Assembly: GCA_036925085.1 (NCBI GenBank)
Contig: JAUPFP010000020.1
Location: forward strand, 1,810,001 to 1,874,000
Reading direction: 5' to 3'
DNA from: Brachycybe producta
Lineage: Eukaryota > Arthropoda > Diplopoda > Playtdesmida > Andrognathidae
DNA length: 64,000 nt
This document shows positions 1 through 10,097 of this stretch, one piece after another. A model generated the notes under the pieces. The model was not told the DNA's origin and ran no database searches. It saw only the letters and a program-made list of their open reading frames with translations. A program made the translations under genes and the position numbers. Each line of letters opens with the position of its first letter. The first letter of the stretch is position 1.

Positions 1-154
1 CAAATACCCTCTTAATGACTTATTTTAAATTTTAAAAGTCGTTTTGGCAATTGTTGGGTAAGTCGTTGACAATATTTTACGAAAATATTTCTGGAGGTAA
101 TGGTCTCTTTAATAATTTGAAACTCCTTCATTAAATAATTTGTACAATTTGCAG

Positions 155-782
155 ACAGCGTCAGACACCTCCTATTCGTTCTGAAGATGAAACTTCCGGG
201 TCAACCTCAACCACGAATGGCATTGTCTACTCGGAAACTGTTAAAATACTTCAAGAAGGTCCAACAAGAGAAATGGTTTATTTCGCTCTTTTAACATACG
301 AAAGAGAGCTGTACTTCAAGCAAGAGATTTCCTTCCTGCCAAAATTGGTGCCATCACTTTATTGCACAACTCTATTTGTTGATGAAGAAAATGGTTCTAT
401 TCAATATACCGAAAAAATAGAACTTAACGTTTGTATTTTACCTCAACATTATAGCGAACAAGTTTCCATTTCTCCAAAGGAATGTAAAAGAAATTTTATC
501 TCCGAGATGATCTACAACGGTTATGGCTCTCGGATGAGACATTTTACAACAAAATTGGAAATGTTTATTTCGGTAAATCTAATGGATGTGCCATTGGAAT
601 ATGATCGGAGTGAGAAATTGAAAACAAACATGTTGCAGTGTAATGATGTGGAATCACACATGAACAACAACTGTGTTGCTCTGAATCAGAATCACTGTGA
701 CACCGTGAAAAACGGTGACAACAATAGTGACGTTACACAACGGTATATTACTACAAAGGCCATTATGATCAAGGATAATTAA
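155..782 (+). CDS. Terminal exon of an unrecognised gene
   Basis: I do not recognise this protein. The frame is open from a splice acceptor (tttgcag ending at 154) to TAA at 780-782, about 208 codons. The open frame continues upstream of the first ATG (273), so that ATG is probably internal and the exon starts at 155 with one split-codon base. The N-terminal third is Ser/Thr-rich; the middle has mixed strand-like segments; the C-terminal part is Asn/Asp-rich with repeated Asn codons. There is no signal peptide, membrane segment or obvious zinc motif. The upstream exons lie outside the window. It is not inside any repeat I can see, and codon use is ordinary, so it is probably a host gene rather than a transposon. 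It could instead be a fragment of an unrecognised element. Confidence 0.5.
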
Positions 783-815
783 CTTCATACAGTATTAGAT
801 AAATGTAATTGTTAT

Positions 816-1225
816 TAGGGTTGGCCGGGACATTCGAATAATACTCGAATCCCGCGAATCTTGAAAAATAGTCGAGATTCGAAAACTCGAATCTTCGAGC
901 TTTTTTTTTTTTTTCGTCTTTCGAATCTTTCGAATTCTAACCTAAAAAAAAGGTTAAAATTTTGGTAAAATTAGCTCCAATAGAAGCGTTCGCTAACAAA
1001 AAAACGGCGATTGTTGCAATTTTGGCGACTCTGATTGCCACACTGTTTTTTTTAATTTTTTATTATTAATAATTTAATATTTAATATTATTTCATTTATT
1101 TGTATCTTCTTAATAAATAATATAGGATTCTGATATGGAGGATTCGAGAGATTTGGCAGATTCGAGGGATTCAAGAACCTTTTAGGATTCGGATTCGAAT
1201 TCGAATTCGAGAAAATCCACCTCTA
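816..1225. mobile_element. hAT-type non-autonomous element (MITE)
   Basis: The ends are imperfect inverted repeats (TAGGGTTGG at left, CCACCTCTA at right). Many subterminal copies of TCGAAT/ATTCGA face inward from both ends. The flanking 8-mers attgttat (808-815) and atcgtaat (1226-1233) match at 6 of 8 positions, which fits a decayed 8 bp hAT target duplication. There is no ORF. It sits at the left edge of the duplicated block. Confidence 0.6.
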
Positions 1226-1233
1226 ATCGTAAT

Positions 1234-1621
1234 ATCAACGTTAAAATTAGGATTAAAATATCCTGCTCACAAGAAAAGAGGACACTTAAAAAATATACAA
1301 CACGAAAAAATGATTTATTATTTTAACAGTATTTAGATTGTAACCTGCGATATATTATAATCATTTTACAGTCAGCCAATCATCACTTTTTGCTGTTTTT
1401 TTATGTGCTGCCATTTTTTTAACCAATTACAGAAACTTGTGATATGTAAGTTTGTGTTACTTATGTAGTTTGCAAAACAAATATTAGTGGAAGTAGCGAG
1501 AAAGAAAGGAAAAAACAAAAACCCAGCCATTTTATTTTATTTTTAAAAAATCCGCCCGGACAAAAATCTAAGGGCCAAAAAGAGGGTATGTCCGGGGAAA
1601 AAGAGGGAGTATGGTAACCCT
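1234..1621. repeat. Dispersed non-coding repeat, about 390 bp
   Basis: Shared with 52709-53100. It runs from aaattaggattaaaatatcc to agagggagtatggtaaccc. On the reverse strand it starts gggttaccatactccc, which resembles ends of some dispersed elements, but I cannot classify it. No gene is seen. Confidence 0.5.
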
Positions 1622-2328
1622 ATTAATCACAAAATTACTTCGAAAAATCTACACAAAGAGCGCTTGCATCGTTTTTCTATTGAGCCCATAGACACAATGT
1701 TAAAAAAAATGTTAATTTTCAAAATACACATTCGCGGCAATATGTTTATTTTTCATGGTTAAAGTTGTTAAATATTAAGTATTCAAAGTGCAATGTGCAC
1801 CTTAAATATATGCTAATCAAGTGATAGAATGACAAAAAATTGGTAAGTGGGGTTATATTTTTAAAAAATATTTAAATAACGCGAAATTCTAACTCTTATG
1901 TTAAACTCCATAGAAATGCTCGTAAAAATACCTAAAAAATGCACCTTTAAAAAAATCACAATTAAATCATAGTGAACCCAACACATAGCCGCTCATTATT
2001 TACGTATTTTTACGAGCATTGCTTACGAGTGCTTACTCAATGTGGTTTTACATAAGTTAGTAATTCGTGATTTTGAAATAGTTTTTAAAAATATAACCGC
2101 ACTTATCAATTTTTTGTTATTCAATCAGCATATATTTAAGGTGCACATTGCACTTTGAAAACATAATATTGGACAGCTTTAAATATGAAAAATAAACATA
2201 TTGCTGCAACTGTGTGTATTTTAAAAGTTAACATTTTTTCTTTAACATTGGGTCTATGAGCTCAATAGAAAAAACGATGCTAGTGCTCTTTGCATAGATT
2301 TTTTGAAGTAATTTCTTGATATAGCCTC
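1622..2328. mobile_element. TTAA-flanked MITE, family 1 (GAGGCTA)
   Basis: Long terminal inverted repeats: the left arm (acttcgaaaaatctacacaa and onward) pairs with the right arm ending gatatagcctc, followed by TTAA at 2329-2332. The arms cover over 250 bp each, so the element is almost one palindrome. It has no ORF. Other copies are at 26274-26877, 47560-48093 and 53110-53804. The intact copy shows TTAA on both sides, as piggyBac-type insertion would leave. The left tip is decayed here. Confidence 0.7.
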
Positions 2329-2345
2329 TTAATGCTTATATTTAC

Positions 2346-2723
2346 TTAAGAGCCTAGATACTAAGATACAGCGTTTAGTTAAAAATTTCTCCGAATGTAG
2401 GCGCTTCGATCGTTTTTGATTGAAAAACGGTTTTTAACGTTTTTTCTCCAGGTTTGAAGTCACATAATAATTAGTAGACAAATAATTTCTCATGCTAAGC
2501 TTATAAAAAGGAAACACCGTGAAGCCAATACATGAAAGTATGTGCTAATTATTTTGTTATTGTTCTAAATCGTTTTTAACGAGAGTTTTTCAATTGTTTG
2601 TGTGACGTAATGTTCGAGAACGTAAAGAATAATACTTTTTAGTGCATTTTGCGCTTTATTATATTTTAATTGAGCGGTTGTGAGGAGATTTATTGCAGTT
2701 TTAGTAACATTATATATATAATA
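2346..2723. mobile_element. TTAA-flanked MITE, family 2 (GAGCCTAG), fragment
   Basis: Starts TTAA-GAGCCTAGATAC at 2346. It matches, in inverse orientation, the end of the nested element that closes at 16249. It is cut at 2723 by a Helitron-like element. The same junction is kept in copy 2 (53826-54198). Confidence 0.65.
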
Positions 2724-3120
2724 TCCCAGGTCTGTGTGTGTGTGTGTGGAGTAACAACTGTACAAAACCATTGAAGCACGTCGGAATTTATATAAATTTG
2801 AATAAATGAACCGTTTTTTTTTTCTCAAGGTCAACTATATGTTGAACTCTTCCTTTGGAAAGTGTAGAAGGGGAGGGGAGAGAGAAAAGTGGGAGGGGGT
2901 GAGGGGGAAAAGGTTGGAAAGTGTAGAAGGGGAGAGAGAGAGAGAAAAGTGGGAGGGGTGAGGGGAAAAGGTTGGAAAGTGTAGAAGGGGAGAGAGAGAG
3001 AAAAGTGGGAGGGGGTGACGGAAATTGAAATGAAAGGAGGAAAAAAGGAAAAAACGACGCGCATGCACACAATTGCCTGTGAATTTTGCTCCAGTCATTT
3101 ATGACGGGTTACCCCACTAG
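2724..3120 (+). mobile_element. Helitron-like non-autonomous element, type A
   Basis: The 5' end is TCCCAGGTCTGTGTGTG preceded by A. The 3' end is a short hairpin, then ttaccccaCTAG followed by T. These are Helitron hallmarks: 5' TC, hairpin about 10-12 nt before CTRR, insertion between A and T, no target duplication. The interior holds a (GT)n tract and a GA-rich minisatellite. There is no Rep/helicase ORF. Related copies lie at 3140, 27784 (-), 31407 (-), 54202 and 54649. Confidence 0.6.
2850..3020. repeat. GA-rich minisatellite
   Basis: Imperfect tandem units of about 60 bp built on ggaaagtgtagaaggggaga and gagaaaagtgggagggg. The array lies within the Helitron-like element; copy 2 (54335-54530) has a different unit length and number, so it has changed since duplication. 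Confidence 0.75.
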
Positions 3121-3139
3121 TTATATATATACTGTAATA

Positions 3140-3696
3140 TCCCAGGTCTATGTATGTGTGTGTGTGTGTGGAGTAACTGTACAAAACCATTGTAGCACGT
3201 CGAAATTTATATAAATTTAAATAAATGAAGAAATGAACAGCTTTTGTTTCTCAAGGTCAACTATCTGTTGCACCCTTCCCATCCAAGAACCCCATGATAT
3301 TAAATTGGAGAGGGGAAAAGGTTGGAAAGTGTAGAAGGGGGAGAGAAACGTGGAGGGTTGAAAAAAAGTGGGAGGGGTGGCTGAAATTGAAATGAAAGCA
3401 GTAAAAAAAGGAACAAACGACGCGCATGAGCACACCCGAGAAAATGAAAAGCTCATTTTTTCTTTCAAATATGAAAAGGGGAGGGGATAATAGTAGCAAA
3501 ATTAAACTACAGGTTATCACAAGTAATTGTGCCCAGCATTAGAATTTCTTTTGCTCAGCTTTTTTATGAACGTCATCAATTTCTAATTGGTTTGTTACTT
3601 GGTCTGACATCATAAAAGGGCGGAGGAAAAGAAATTCTAAGGCAGGACACAATTGCCTGTGAATTTGACTCCCGTCATTTATGATGGGTTACCCCA
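3140..3696 (+). mobile_element. Helitron-like element, type B (3' CTAG lost)
   Basis: It starts TCCCAGGTCTATG and ends in the hairpin cccgtcatttatgatggg plus ttacccc. The CTAG terminus kept in copy 2 (55214-55217) is replaced here by the inserted element at 3696. Its 3' half contains a palindrome (attagaatttc ... gaaattcta) related to the MITE at 44206-44409. Confidence 0.55.
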
Positions 3697-3720
3697 CACT
3701 AATCAACTTTACCCCCACTA

Positions 3721-4330
3721 ATCAACTGAAAATCAACCGTTGATTTAACGTTGGTTGATCAACCTTAAAACAACGTTGTTAAATAGTTGGATTGGTAACG
3801 CAAATCCAACGTTGAAGACTGACTATTTTACAACCATTATACAACCAATAATCAACTGAAAATCAACCGTTGATTTAATGTCGGTTGATCAACTTTAAAA
3901 CAACGTTGTTAAATAGTTGGATTGGTAACGCAAATCCAACGTTGAAGACCGACTATTTTACAACCATTATGCAACCAATAATCAACTGAAAATCAATCGT
4001 TGATTTAATGTCGGTTGATCAACCTTAAAACAACGTTGTTAAATAGTTGGATTGGTAACACAAATCCAACGTTGAAGACCGACTATTTTACAACCATTAT
4101 GCAACCAATAATCAACTGAAAATCAACCGTTGATTTAATGTTGGTTGATCAACCTTAAAACAACTTTGTTAAATAGTTGTATTGGTAACGCAAATTCAAT
4201 GTTGATGTCCGACTATTTTCAAACGATAATACAACCAATAATCAACTGAAAATCAACAGTTGATTTATTCAAGTGGGATATGAAACGATAAATCAACAGT
4301 TGATTATCGTTGCATGTCCAACCTGAAAAC
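3721..4330. repeat. 130 bp tandem repeat, about 4.5 units
   Basis: The marker atcaactgaaaatcaac begins at 3721, 3851, 3981, 4111 and 4241, exactly 130 bp apart. Each unit holds the palindromic words caacgttg and aatcaac...gttgatt. The last unit is partial. Internal identity is high, with most change in the fourth unit. Confidence 0.9.
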
Positions 4331-4639
4331 AACGAGAAGCATAAGGGAAAAGCCATACATATATGTATTTTTATTTTTTGATATGTCTTAAAATATATAG
4401 TTGTAATATGTAAATGAAGTGTCATATACACTGAACGGAAAAAAACGAACCATTTTTTTAATATTAGTGTTCATTTTTCTATCTATTATAGAGGTTCGTT
4501 TTTTTCCTTTCAGTGTAATTATAAGCATACTTCATTTATGTATATGCAACATAAGATTAGTCTCTTTATGGTTTAGATTAGTCTCTTTATAGTTTCCAAG
4601 CCTAATAAAGCCTTATTTAGCAAACCCCAAACAAGCTTT

Positions 4640-4830
4640 CATCGTGGCCTAGTGGGTAAGTGACTGGATCTGGACATTGGAGGACATGGAGGACACAAGA
4701 TCGAATCCCTGCTGGTTCTGGTAAGTACTAATTAGCGTTTAAAGTGTTCAAAAGTATGTCCCTGGCTTGGTATGTATAAGGGCAGCTTGGACAATTAAGA
4801 TTCTCATTTTTAATTTTTTAGTTTTTAATT
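4640..4830 (+). mobile_element. tRNA-derived SINE
   Basis: An A-box-like tggcctagtggg (4645-4656) and a B-box-like agatcgaatccc (4699-4710) are spaced as in a tRNA promoter, so RNA polymerase III transcription is plausible. An unrelated body follows (gtccctggcttggtatgtat). It lacks a cloverleaf acceptor stem, so it is not a working tRNA gene. Nested in the foldback element. Confidence 0.6.
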
Positions 4831-5277
4831 AATACTCTTAAAAATAATGACTAATCAAGTTTCGCAACGTTGATTTAATGTCAGAATTCGACGTTGAATC
4901 AACGTCGGATTTACAACGTCGATTAAACGTTGGCGTTCCGACGTTGAATCAACGTTTTATTTTCGTTGAATACTGATACTTTTTCAACGTTGATTCAACG
5001 TTTCCTGACGTGTCATCCCAACGTTGAATCAACGTCGAATTCCAACGTTGAATCAACGTATAGACTGACGTTGATTCAACGTTGAATCAACGTTAGTGTG
5101 TTACCTGGGTTGTTTGTGAACGCCCTAAATGAGATATTCACATTATACACGCATATTTCAGGGTGCGAGTGATTTAAATTAGCCTCATTTTTCATGATGA
5201 ACAACATGGAATAGAATAGTGATAATTTTTCTCTTTTAAAATTTAAAAATTTCATTCTTGTTAGTGCCATTCGTTTT

Positions 5278-6144
5278 GGGGTTTTTTAACTTTCGTTTCA
5301 CCATGTATTTTTATTTGTAGCTTCTGGGCCACTCTTTAGGCCACTCAGCCACTCGGTACTTTTTGGGTACTTTTTGGTACCGATTGACCCAGATTCTATT
5401 TTTGCAATTGACCTTTTTGTTTCCCCTCATGTCTACTTCCACATGAGTGGACTTTATGTAATTTTAATAGTTTTGTTTTCGTTTTCTTCTCTTATCACTT
5501 AGGTGTGATAACAGACGATGAGTCATGGTTTGGGATAAAAACTTTATTTAACCAATCAGAAGTTTGTGCCCTGAGAATCTGACTTGTGGATTCTCAGGGT
5601 ATATAAAGAGTCATTTTTTATGATCAAGAGAGATTTTCTAAAGACCGTACCTATGCCCTATTTTGGCTAGGTTCTTTACATTAATTTTCCAAACGTTATT
5701 ATTTTTTCTTGTGATTTTAAAACCAGATATTAAAACCAGTTATATTTGGAATAAATCCTCAATTTTATTTAATTTCAACAGTGGTGATCTTATTTATTTC
5801 AAACTAAATTTCAACATTATGTTGCAGCTCTTCACCAATTTGGGTACTTCAAGTTATCAAATAGGTGCAAACCTGCAACGCCGAGTTCGTATGTATATTT
5901 GAATTCTTTTCAAAGGTAAATTTATTGACTAAAGTCTGAGACGTACAAAGACAAAAGATCCTCAAGACTGTGAGAGTCTTTACATGAGACTAGTAAGGAC
6001 AATAAATAGACGTTATATTGGTTTACTCCTCCCGGGCCGGTAGAATTGGTGACTTAGCTAATCACCTTTAATACGAGTTAAAACTCGCTCGTACAACTTA
6101 AAGAGAGCAGATTCTACCCAGGAGAAAAGGTTCGTTCCAATATA
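5278..6144 (+). mobile_element. Ty3/gypsy 5' LTR, mainly R-U5 (copy 1)
   Basis: The region ends at a candidate primer-binding site and is followed by gag-like sequence. It holds a TATA box. Copy 2 (55600-56457) is the same. A diverged relative is at 32190-32658, sharing blocks such as gacaaaagatcctcaa. The U3 start predicted from the polypurine tract at 12283 is not found here, so the 5' part of this LTR is probably lost and the left boundary is approximate. Confidence 0.5.
5602..5607 (+). promoter_or_regulatory. TATA box of the gypsy LTR
   Basis: TATAAA in the context ctcagggtatataaagag, inside the LTR-like region and conserved in copy 2 (55900-55905). It probably set the start of the genomic RNA when the element was active. 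Confidence 0.5.
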
Positions 6145-6160
6145 TGGTGGAGGTGCGGGG
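6145..6160 (+). promoter_or_regulatory. Candidate primer-binding site
   Basis: tggtggaggtgcgggg directly follows the LTR-like region; it starts with TGG, complementary to a tRNA 3' CCA. I cannot name the tRNA. Copy 2 has the same sequence at 56458. Confidence 0.45.
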
Positions 6161-6292
6161 TAGTTTATAAAACTTTCTACCTTGTTATGCCCTTGAAGAG
6201 TGTGTTGAAAACACTAAACAGTTTCGTATAGTCATTGTGCAAACAATTTTTGAAACAAAATTTTCGAAACACATTTTATTGTCACAGTATAC

Positions 6293-7058
6293 AATAAACA
6301 ATGATGAAAAGCAATGAAATAACCGCAAGGTATTCCCAGCAACTTCAAGAGAGACGTCGATGCAAACGTCTCGCCAAAGAATGACCAGAAGCTCGGGACC
6401 GACGTGAGGCCTGCTGAGAGCCCTTGCCAAAAAGAAGCGACTCCAAGAGGAAGAGAAGCGAGTGCCGAAGAGGAGGAACGCCAAGCCTACACCAAACTCG
6501 AGATGGAAGCAGCATCTTCTGAAGCCTCTCAATGAAGCAACAAGCAGAAGATGGTTGACTGGTTTGCTGAACTCATGAAGGACGCAACTCCCAAGAGCCG
6601 AGAGAAATTGGTAAGACGGTTATGTGGAGAGACAACGCCATGCTGTCTTGAACACACACATGAGAGAAATCTCAGACATTGAAGCAAGTCCCCAGCTGAA
6701 TCCGGGTGCAAGCTCAGGCCAGAAGCTCTTGAATGGACTCCGAACCTGGGACCCAAACTGTATTCTGAGAAGAATTCACTTCATCCACTCAAGGGTTTTT
6801 CGAAGTACACTGGGTCTGAAAACATACTTCTTTACATGGAAGAGTTTGAAGACATTGCAATTGCACATCAGTGGAATTCCCTGCAGCGATGCAGTCACTT
6901 TACTGGTCTCCTTCGAAAGCGAGCAATCAAATAGCTTGCTCGTTTTCGGTTGGAATATGGCGAAATAAATTGGCCTATGATGAGGAACGGAATTATAAAT
7001 GAACTAGAAAGAAAGCCCGTCTTTGACGGGTGTGATAGCGTTTCATATATATACAGTA
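6293..7058 (+). pseudogene. Ty3/gypsy gag, capsid part, with stop codons
   Basis: A single frame reads through most of this stretch with in-frame stops near 6532, 6680 and 6936. Recognisable is a charged N-terminal segment rich in Lys, Arg and Glu, then a capsid-like stretch around 6790-6930 (KYTGSENILLYMEEFEDIA, then AHQWN, then FTGLLRKRA), which matches the F-x-G ... W/Y-x-x-x-F-E ... L-x-G-x-A pattern of gypsy capsids. Gag would form the particle. Coding breaks off where a Tc1 element starts at 7059. Copy 2 has an extra 4-base deletion. Both copies are dead. Confidence 0.6.
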
Positions 7059-8282
7059 GACACACCCCAGAAATTTATTATAACTCAAGTTATACCTGAT
7101 TGATTCTCCTGAAAATTTCAACATAAAGAGAATATCTTATATTATAAATTTTCTGCTAGGCAGAAAACTTTTTTAAAAAGCTAACAATTAAAAAAATTAA
7201 AAACTCGAAAACGACCGTTTCATAATTATAGATGCACTAATAAACTTTTCATTTTTATTAGTTAATTGTGACAAAATAACATGCTGAATGTTGTGTTCAG
7301 CATGTGATTTTTTTAAATTAATAAAGTATACAACTGTCCTGATGTTTTATAACTGAAAACATTTTTTCTACATACTCTAAACAATATTTTAAAGTAAATT
7401 TACAGAAATTTTGCCCCGAAGCAGCTAAAATGGCCCTTTTCAGCTCTACTAATGTATTATAATTATGGCAATCTGGTTAATCATCACGTACAATGATGTA
7501 CCAAATGTTCTCTACAAATTAAGTTGAGGGAACGCATCGGTCATTCGAAAGTGGTGATTTTGGTTTTGTAACCATTTTTCTTTGTTAGGTTACTGGTACA
7601 AACTGGTACATTTTCTTGCTGGATTACTAAGCTCATGCTACAGAATTGATGTTTTTATGGCAGTGCATATCCTCCCAGTATTGTCTGATAATTGATGTTA
7701 TTTGTTTTGGTTGAAATAAATCCTAAGCTATGCATTTCAAAAAGAAAGCTGCTCATTCCAAAGAAACTAAATGTCTCATATATCATTAGACAAACTGCCT
7801 AAATCTTGATTAGCAAAACATTGTGGTTTTTTCCACACATTCTTCCAATATGAAGAAAAGAAAAAATATGTCAAGATCATCAAGATTTAATTTATTCCCC
7901 TCAGAAAGTTTGGTGGTGGGAGCCTAACAATGTTAGAAGTGCCCCTTGCAATGAGTAGATTTACCTTCATTTCAACCAAAGAAAATAATGTTTATTATCA
8001 GACAATGTTACGAGTGTTTACTAACCGACCAAAGTCGATTCTCTAGCGTTAGCTTAGTATTCGAGCAAGAAATGTGTTCAGTATGTTATTTAGTCACAAT
8101 AATTAATAAAAGTGAAAAGTTCATTAATTAGTTCATATGAAATGGCCATTTTCCAGTCTTTAATTTTCTAAATTTTTACCTTTTTAAGAAAATAATTTCT
8201 GCCTAGCAGAATGTTTATGTTGAAAATTTCAGGCAAATCCATCATGTGTAGGCCAAGTTATAAACAATTTCTGGGGTGCGTC
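7059..8282 (+). mobile_element. Tc1/mariner-type element inserted in gag
   Basis: Inverted ends GACACACCCCAGAAATT and its complement, each flanked by TA (7057-7058 and 8283-8284). The arms extend about 250 bp. The interior holds a decayed transposase. The same insertion is in copy 2 (57369-58583), so it predates the duplication. Confidence 0.7.
7905..8040 (+). pseudogene. Tc1-like transposase remnant
   Basis: A short + strand frame reads KFGGGSLTMLEVPLA and then NNVYYQTMLRVF. This matches the Tc1 transposase pattern KFGGGS-x-MVWG ... Y-x-x-x-L that lies between the first and second catalytic aspartates. The surrounding frames are full of stops and the DDE residues cannot be placed. It supports a Tc1 origin for the host element. 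Confidence 0.55.
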
Positions 8283-8399
8283 TATTTATTTGAAATGCAC
8301 AGTATAATATCTCGGATTGAGAACATTTCACGTTATACATTTTGAGTAAATACTTTTCTTGATCCTTGTATAAGCCTGCCTCGTGTTGAAAAAATTAAT

Positions 8400-8475
8400 G
8401 CACAAAAACCCTAGCCAGGACTTGAACCACACACGTCTCACTTATCTGCCAAAGACATAGCCAATTTTGCTCCCA
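8400..8475 (-). repeat. Possible tRNA-derived SINE fragment
   Basis: On the reverse strand a B-box-like ggttcaagtcc follows an A-box-like tggcagataag after about 13 bases, closer than in a real tRNA. It is present in both copies (58700-58775). The rest of 8283-8805 shows no gene. Confidence 0.35.
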
Positions 8476-8805
8476 ATGTAAATTGCGAGATCAAAGGTGA
8501 CCTTTACCATAACCCACGTGGGTTAATTTATTTATTGAACAAAAGTATAATGCTATTATGCATGCTTTACTGGCTGCCAGGTTTTTATGTTCAGGTTTTT
8601 TTAAATTTGATGATTTTTCACAAAAGTAAGGTAAATGGAACAAAATTGAAAATTCTAATGTAGCCTACAAAAAAGCCCATCTAAAGATGTGTATACTGGT
8701 TAATTTTCACGATTCTAGAGTGTGTAGTTTCTGAGAACATTCGTGCACAGAGAGACGGATAGAGAGTCATTCCTAAGCAAATTATGATATTAGATTTCTT
8801 TTACC

Positions 8806-9232
8806 TGACCAGAAAGTAAGGTCTACACGGAGGAGTATGCAGAGATGTATTGAAGGATCCATCCCCAAGATGACGACTCATTGCTGATTTCAAGTTTGAA
8901 GAACAGTCTTCTACCATCTTTAAAGCAGTACCTGTTTTGGGCGCCAAAGGACAACCTTTACGACCAGATGTAGGGATACCTGATCGAGAAAAAGATGTTA
9001 ACCTACAAGACTTCTGGAAACCAGCCGGCCTAGGAGCAGAAACCTCAACAACCGAAGCAGCAGTGGCAACAGCAACAGAAGAAACAACAGACATGGACAA
9101 GCAAGAATGCGGCCACATCTGGAAAGATGCAATACAACAAGACAAACCAGGATGGTGGATCAAGACCCCAGTAGAGAAGGAAGTCTACTGGACCACTCAT
9201 CTGTTACCAGTGTCAGAAGCCCTTGCCCCAAC
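8806..9232 (+). pseudogene. Ty3/gypsy gag, nucleocapsid part
   Basis: The real frame is the Gln-rich one (KQQWQQQQKKQQTW, about 9049-9090), which leads to CYQCQKPLP, the first half of a CCHC zinc knuckle, at about 9205-9232. One TAG interrupts it. A longer open frame here (8937-9266) runs through the same DNA without any motif and is a shadow. The zinc knuckle would bind the element's RNA. Only its first two cysteines are present before the sequence diverges from copy 2 at 9233. Confidence 0.55.
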
Positions 9233-9694
9233 GAACCAAACTGTACCCCACTGGTACCAGTATTAATCAATAATCAAACTCATTATTTCCATTTTGACAA
9301 CCACCAAAAGGCTTTAAACAACTAAGGGTGCCACTCGCACCCAAAGTAGTGATGCCCAGAAAAGCAGATGTCAAAGAGAGACCGAAAGGAGTCATTGACA
9401 CCTGAAGAACTGGATGCCAAGGTTCGATGGGACCGGATAACGAGGGAATCCATTGGGAAGGCTGCAATCAACCATGCAGGGATGTCCCTAGGTCTGGGTA
9501 GCCCGTGCCAAAATGCACACAAAGAGGAATCAACAACGCCTGAGCAGAGCTGTGCTGTGGTACAGCTAGAGGACTCTCCAAGACATGAAGCAGACTTTGA
9601 AGATGGGATCCAAATCCGAACTATCTACGATGACGGGAGCCAGTGGAAACCAGTGCAAAGTGGGGCCTCTACATCATTTGAAAAAATGAACTAG
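9233..9694 (+). pseudogene. Gag-protease linker of the gypsy element
   Basis: Present only in copy 1. An open frame from 9368 to 9694 is rich in Glu, Lys and Ser and has no motif I recognise. By position it lies between nucleocapsid and protease. It may be ordinary linker or a lineage-specific region. Confidence 0.35.
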
Positions 9695-10038
9695 TAGTCT
9701 CAAAAGAGGCTACTCTTGTTAAAACTCAAGCAGAACAAGTAGTAGTTTCGCAATCGGCTACTCTTGTTAAAACAAAGCAGAACAGCGTGTGGTGAAAAAG
9801 GGAGTAACCACACCTGTTAACACTAAAGAAGAACAAGTTGTAGTCTCAAAAGGAACTACTCTTGTTAAACCCAAAGAAGAACAGTGTGTAGCAAAAATGA
9901 AAGTAACTTCTACTGTTATTAAGCAGGGGCAGAATTTGGCAAAAACCAAAGAAGCACCCACACCTGCCCGAAAAACCAAAGCAGAACATAGAGTAGTGAA
10001 AGAGGGAGTAGCTTCACCTGTTAAGGGTTCGACTGCAG
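9695..10038 (+). repeat. Coding repeat, 15-18 residue units
   Basis: About seven imperfect units of 45-54 bases, each reading roughly VVSKGTTLVKPKEEQ, lie in one frame before the protease. They are Lys/Thr/Val-rich and low in complexity. Unit length is a multiple of three in most places, so the array grew while the frame was under selection. Confidence 0.6.
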
Positions 10039-10097
10039 AGTCTAGTCTTCTCTGTTGGTTGCAAAACCTGAGAACAATTCAAGATGTTTAGACAAAG

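Larger units (their letters stand above)
3696..5099. mobile_element. Foldback element rich in CAACGTTG palindromes
   Basis: The ends are ACACTAA at left and TTAGTGT at right. The left half is a 130 bp tandem array; the right half (4860-5099) is a dense run of gttgaatcaacg/cgttgattcaac. A SINE sits between them. It is present only in copy 1. Its insertion coincides with loss of DNA from the Helitron 3' end to inside the PIF-type MITE still whole in copy 2 (55290-55464); only tgtgaacgccc (5114-5124) of that MITE remains. No ORF. Confidence 0.55.

Noticed and set aside
2788-3098. Several reverse-strand open frames rich in Ser, Phe, Pro and Leu (also 54177-54612)
   Set aside because: They translate the GA/CT minisatellite of the Helitron-like element in three frames at once; the low complexity explains them.
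3721-4330. CRISPR-like array
   Set aside because: The 130 bp units are contiguous with no unique spacers, and the setting is eukaryotic.
4640-4715. tRNA gene
   Set aside because: A and B boxes are present but no acceptor stem or anticodon arm can be formed; a SINE fits better.
8937-9266. 109-codon frame across the gag nucleocapsid region
   Set aside because: The Gln-rich frame with the CYQC zinc-knuckle start is the real gag frame; this one shows no motif.
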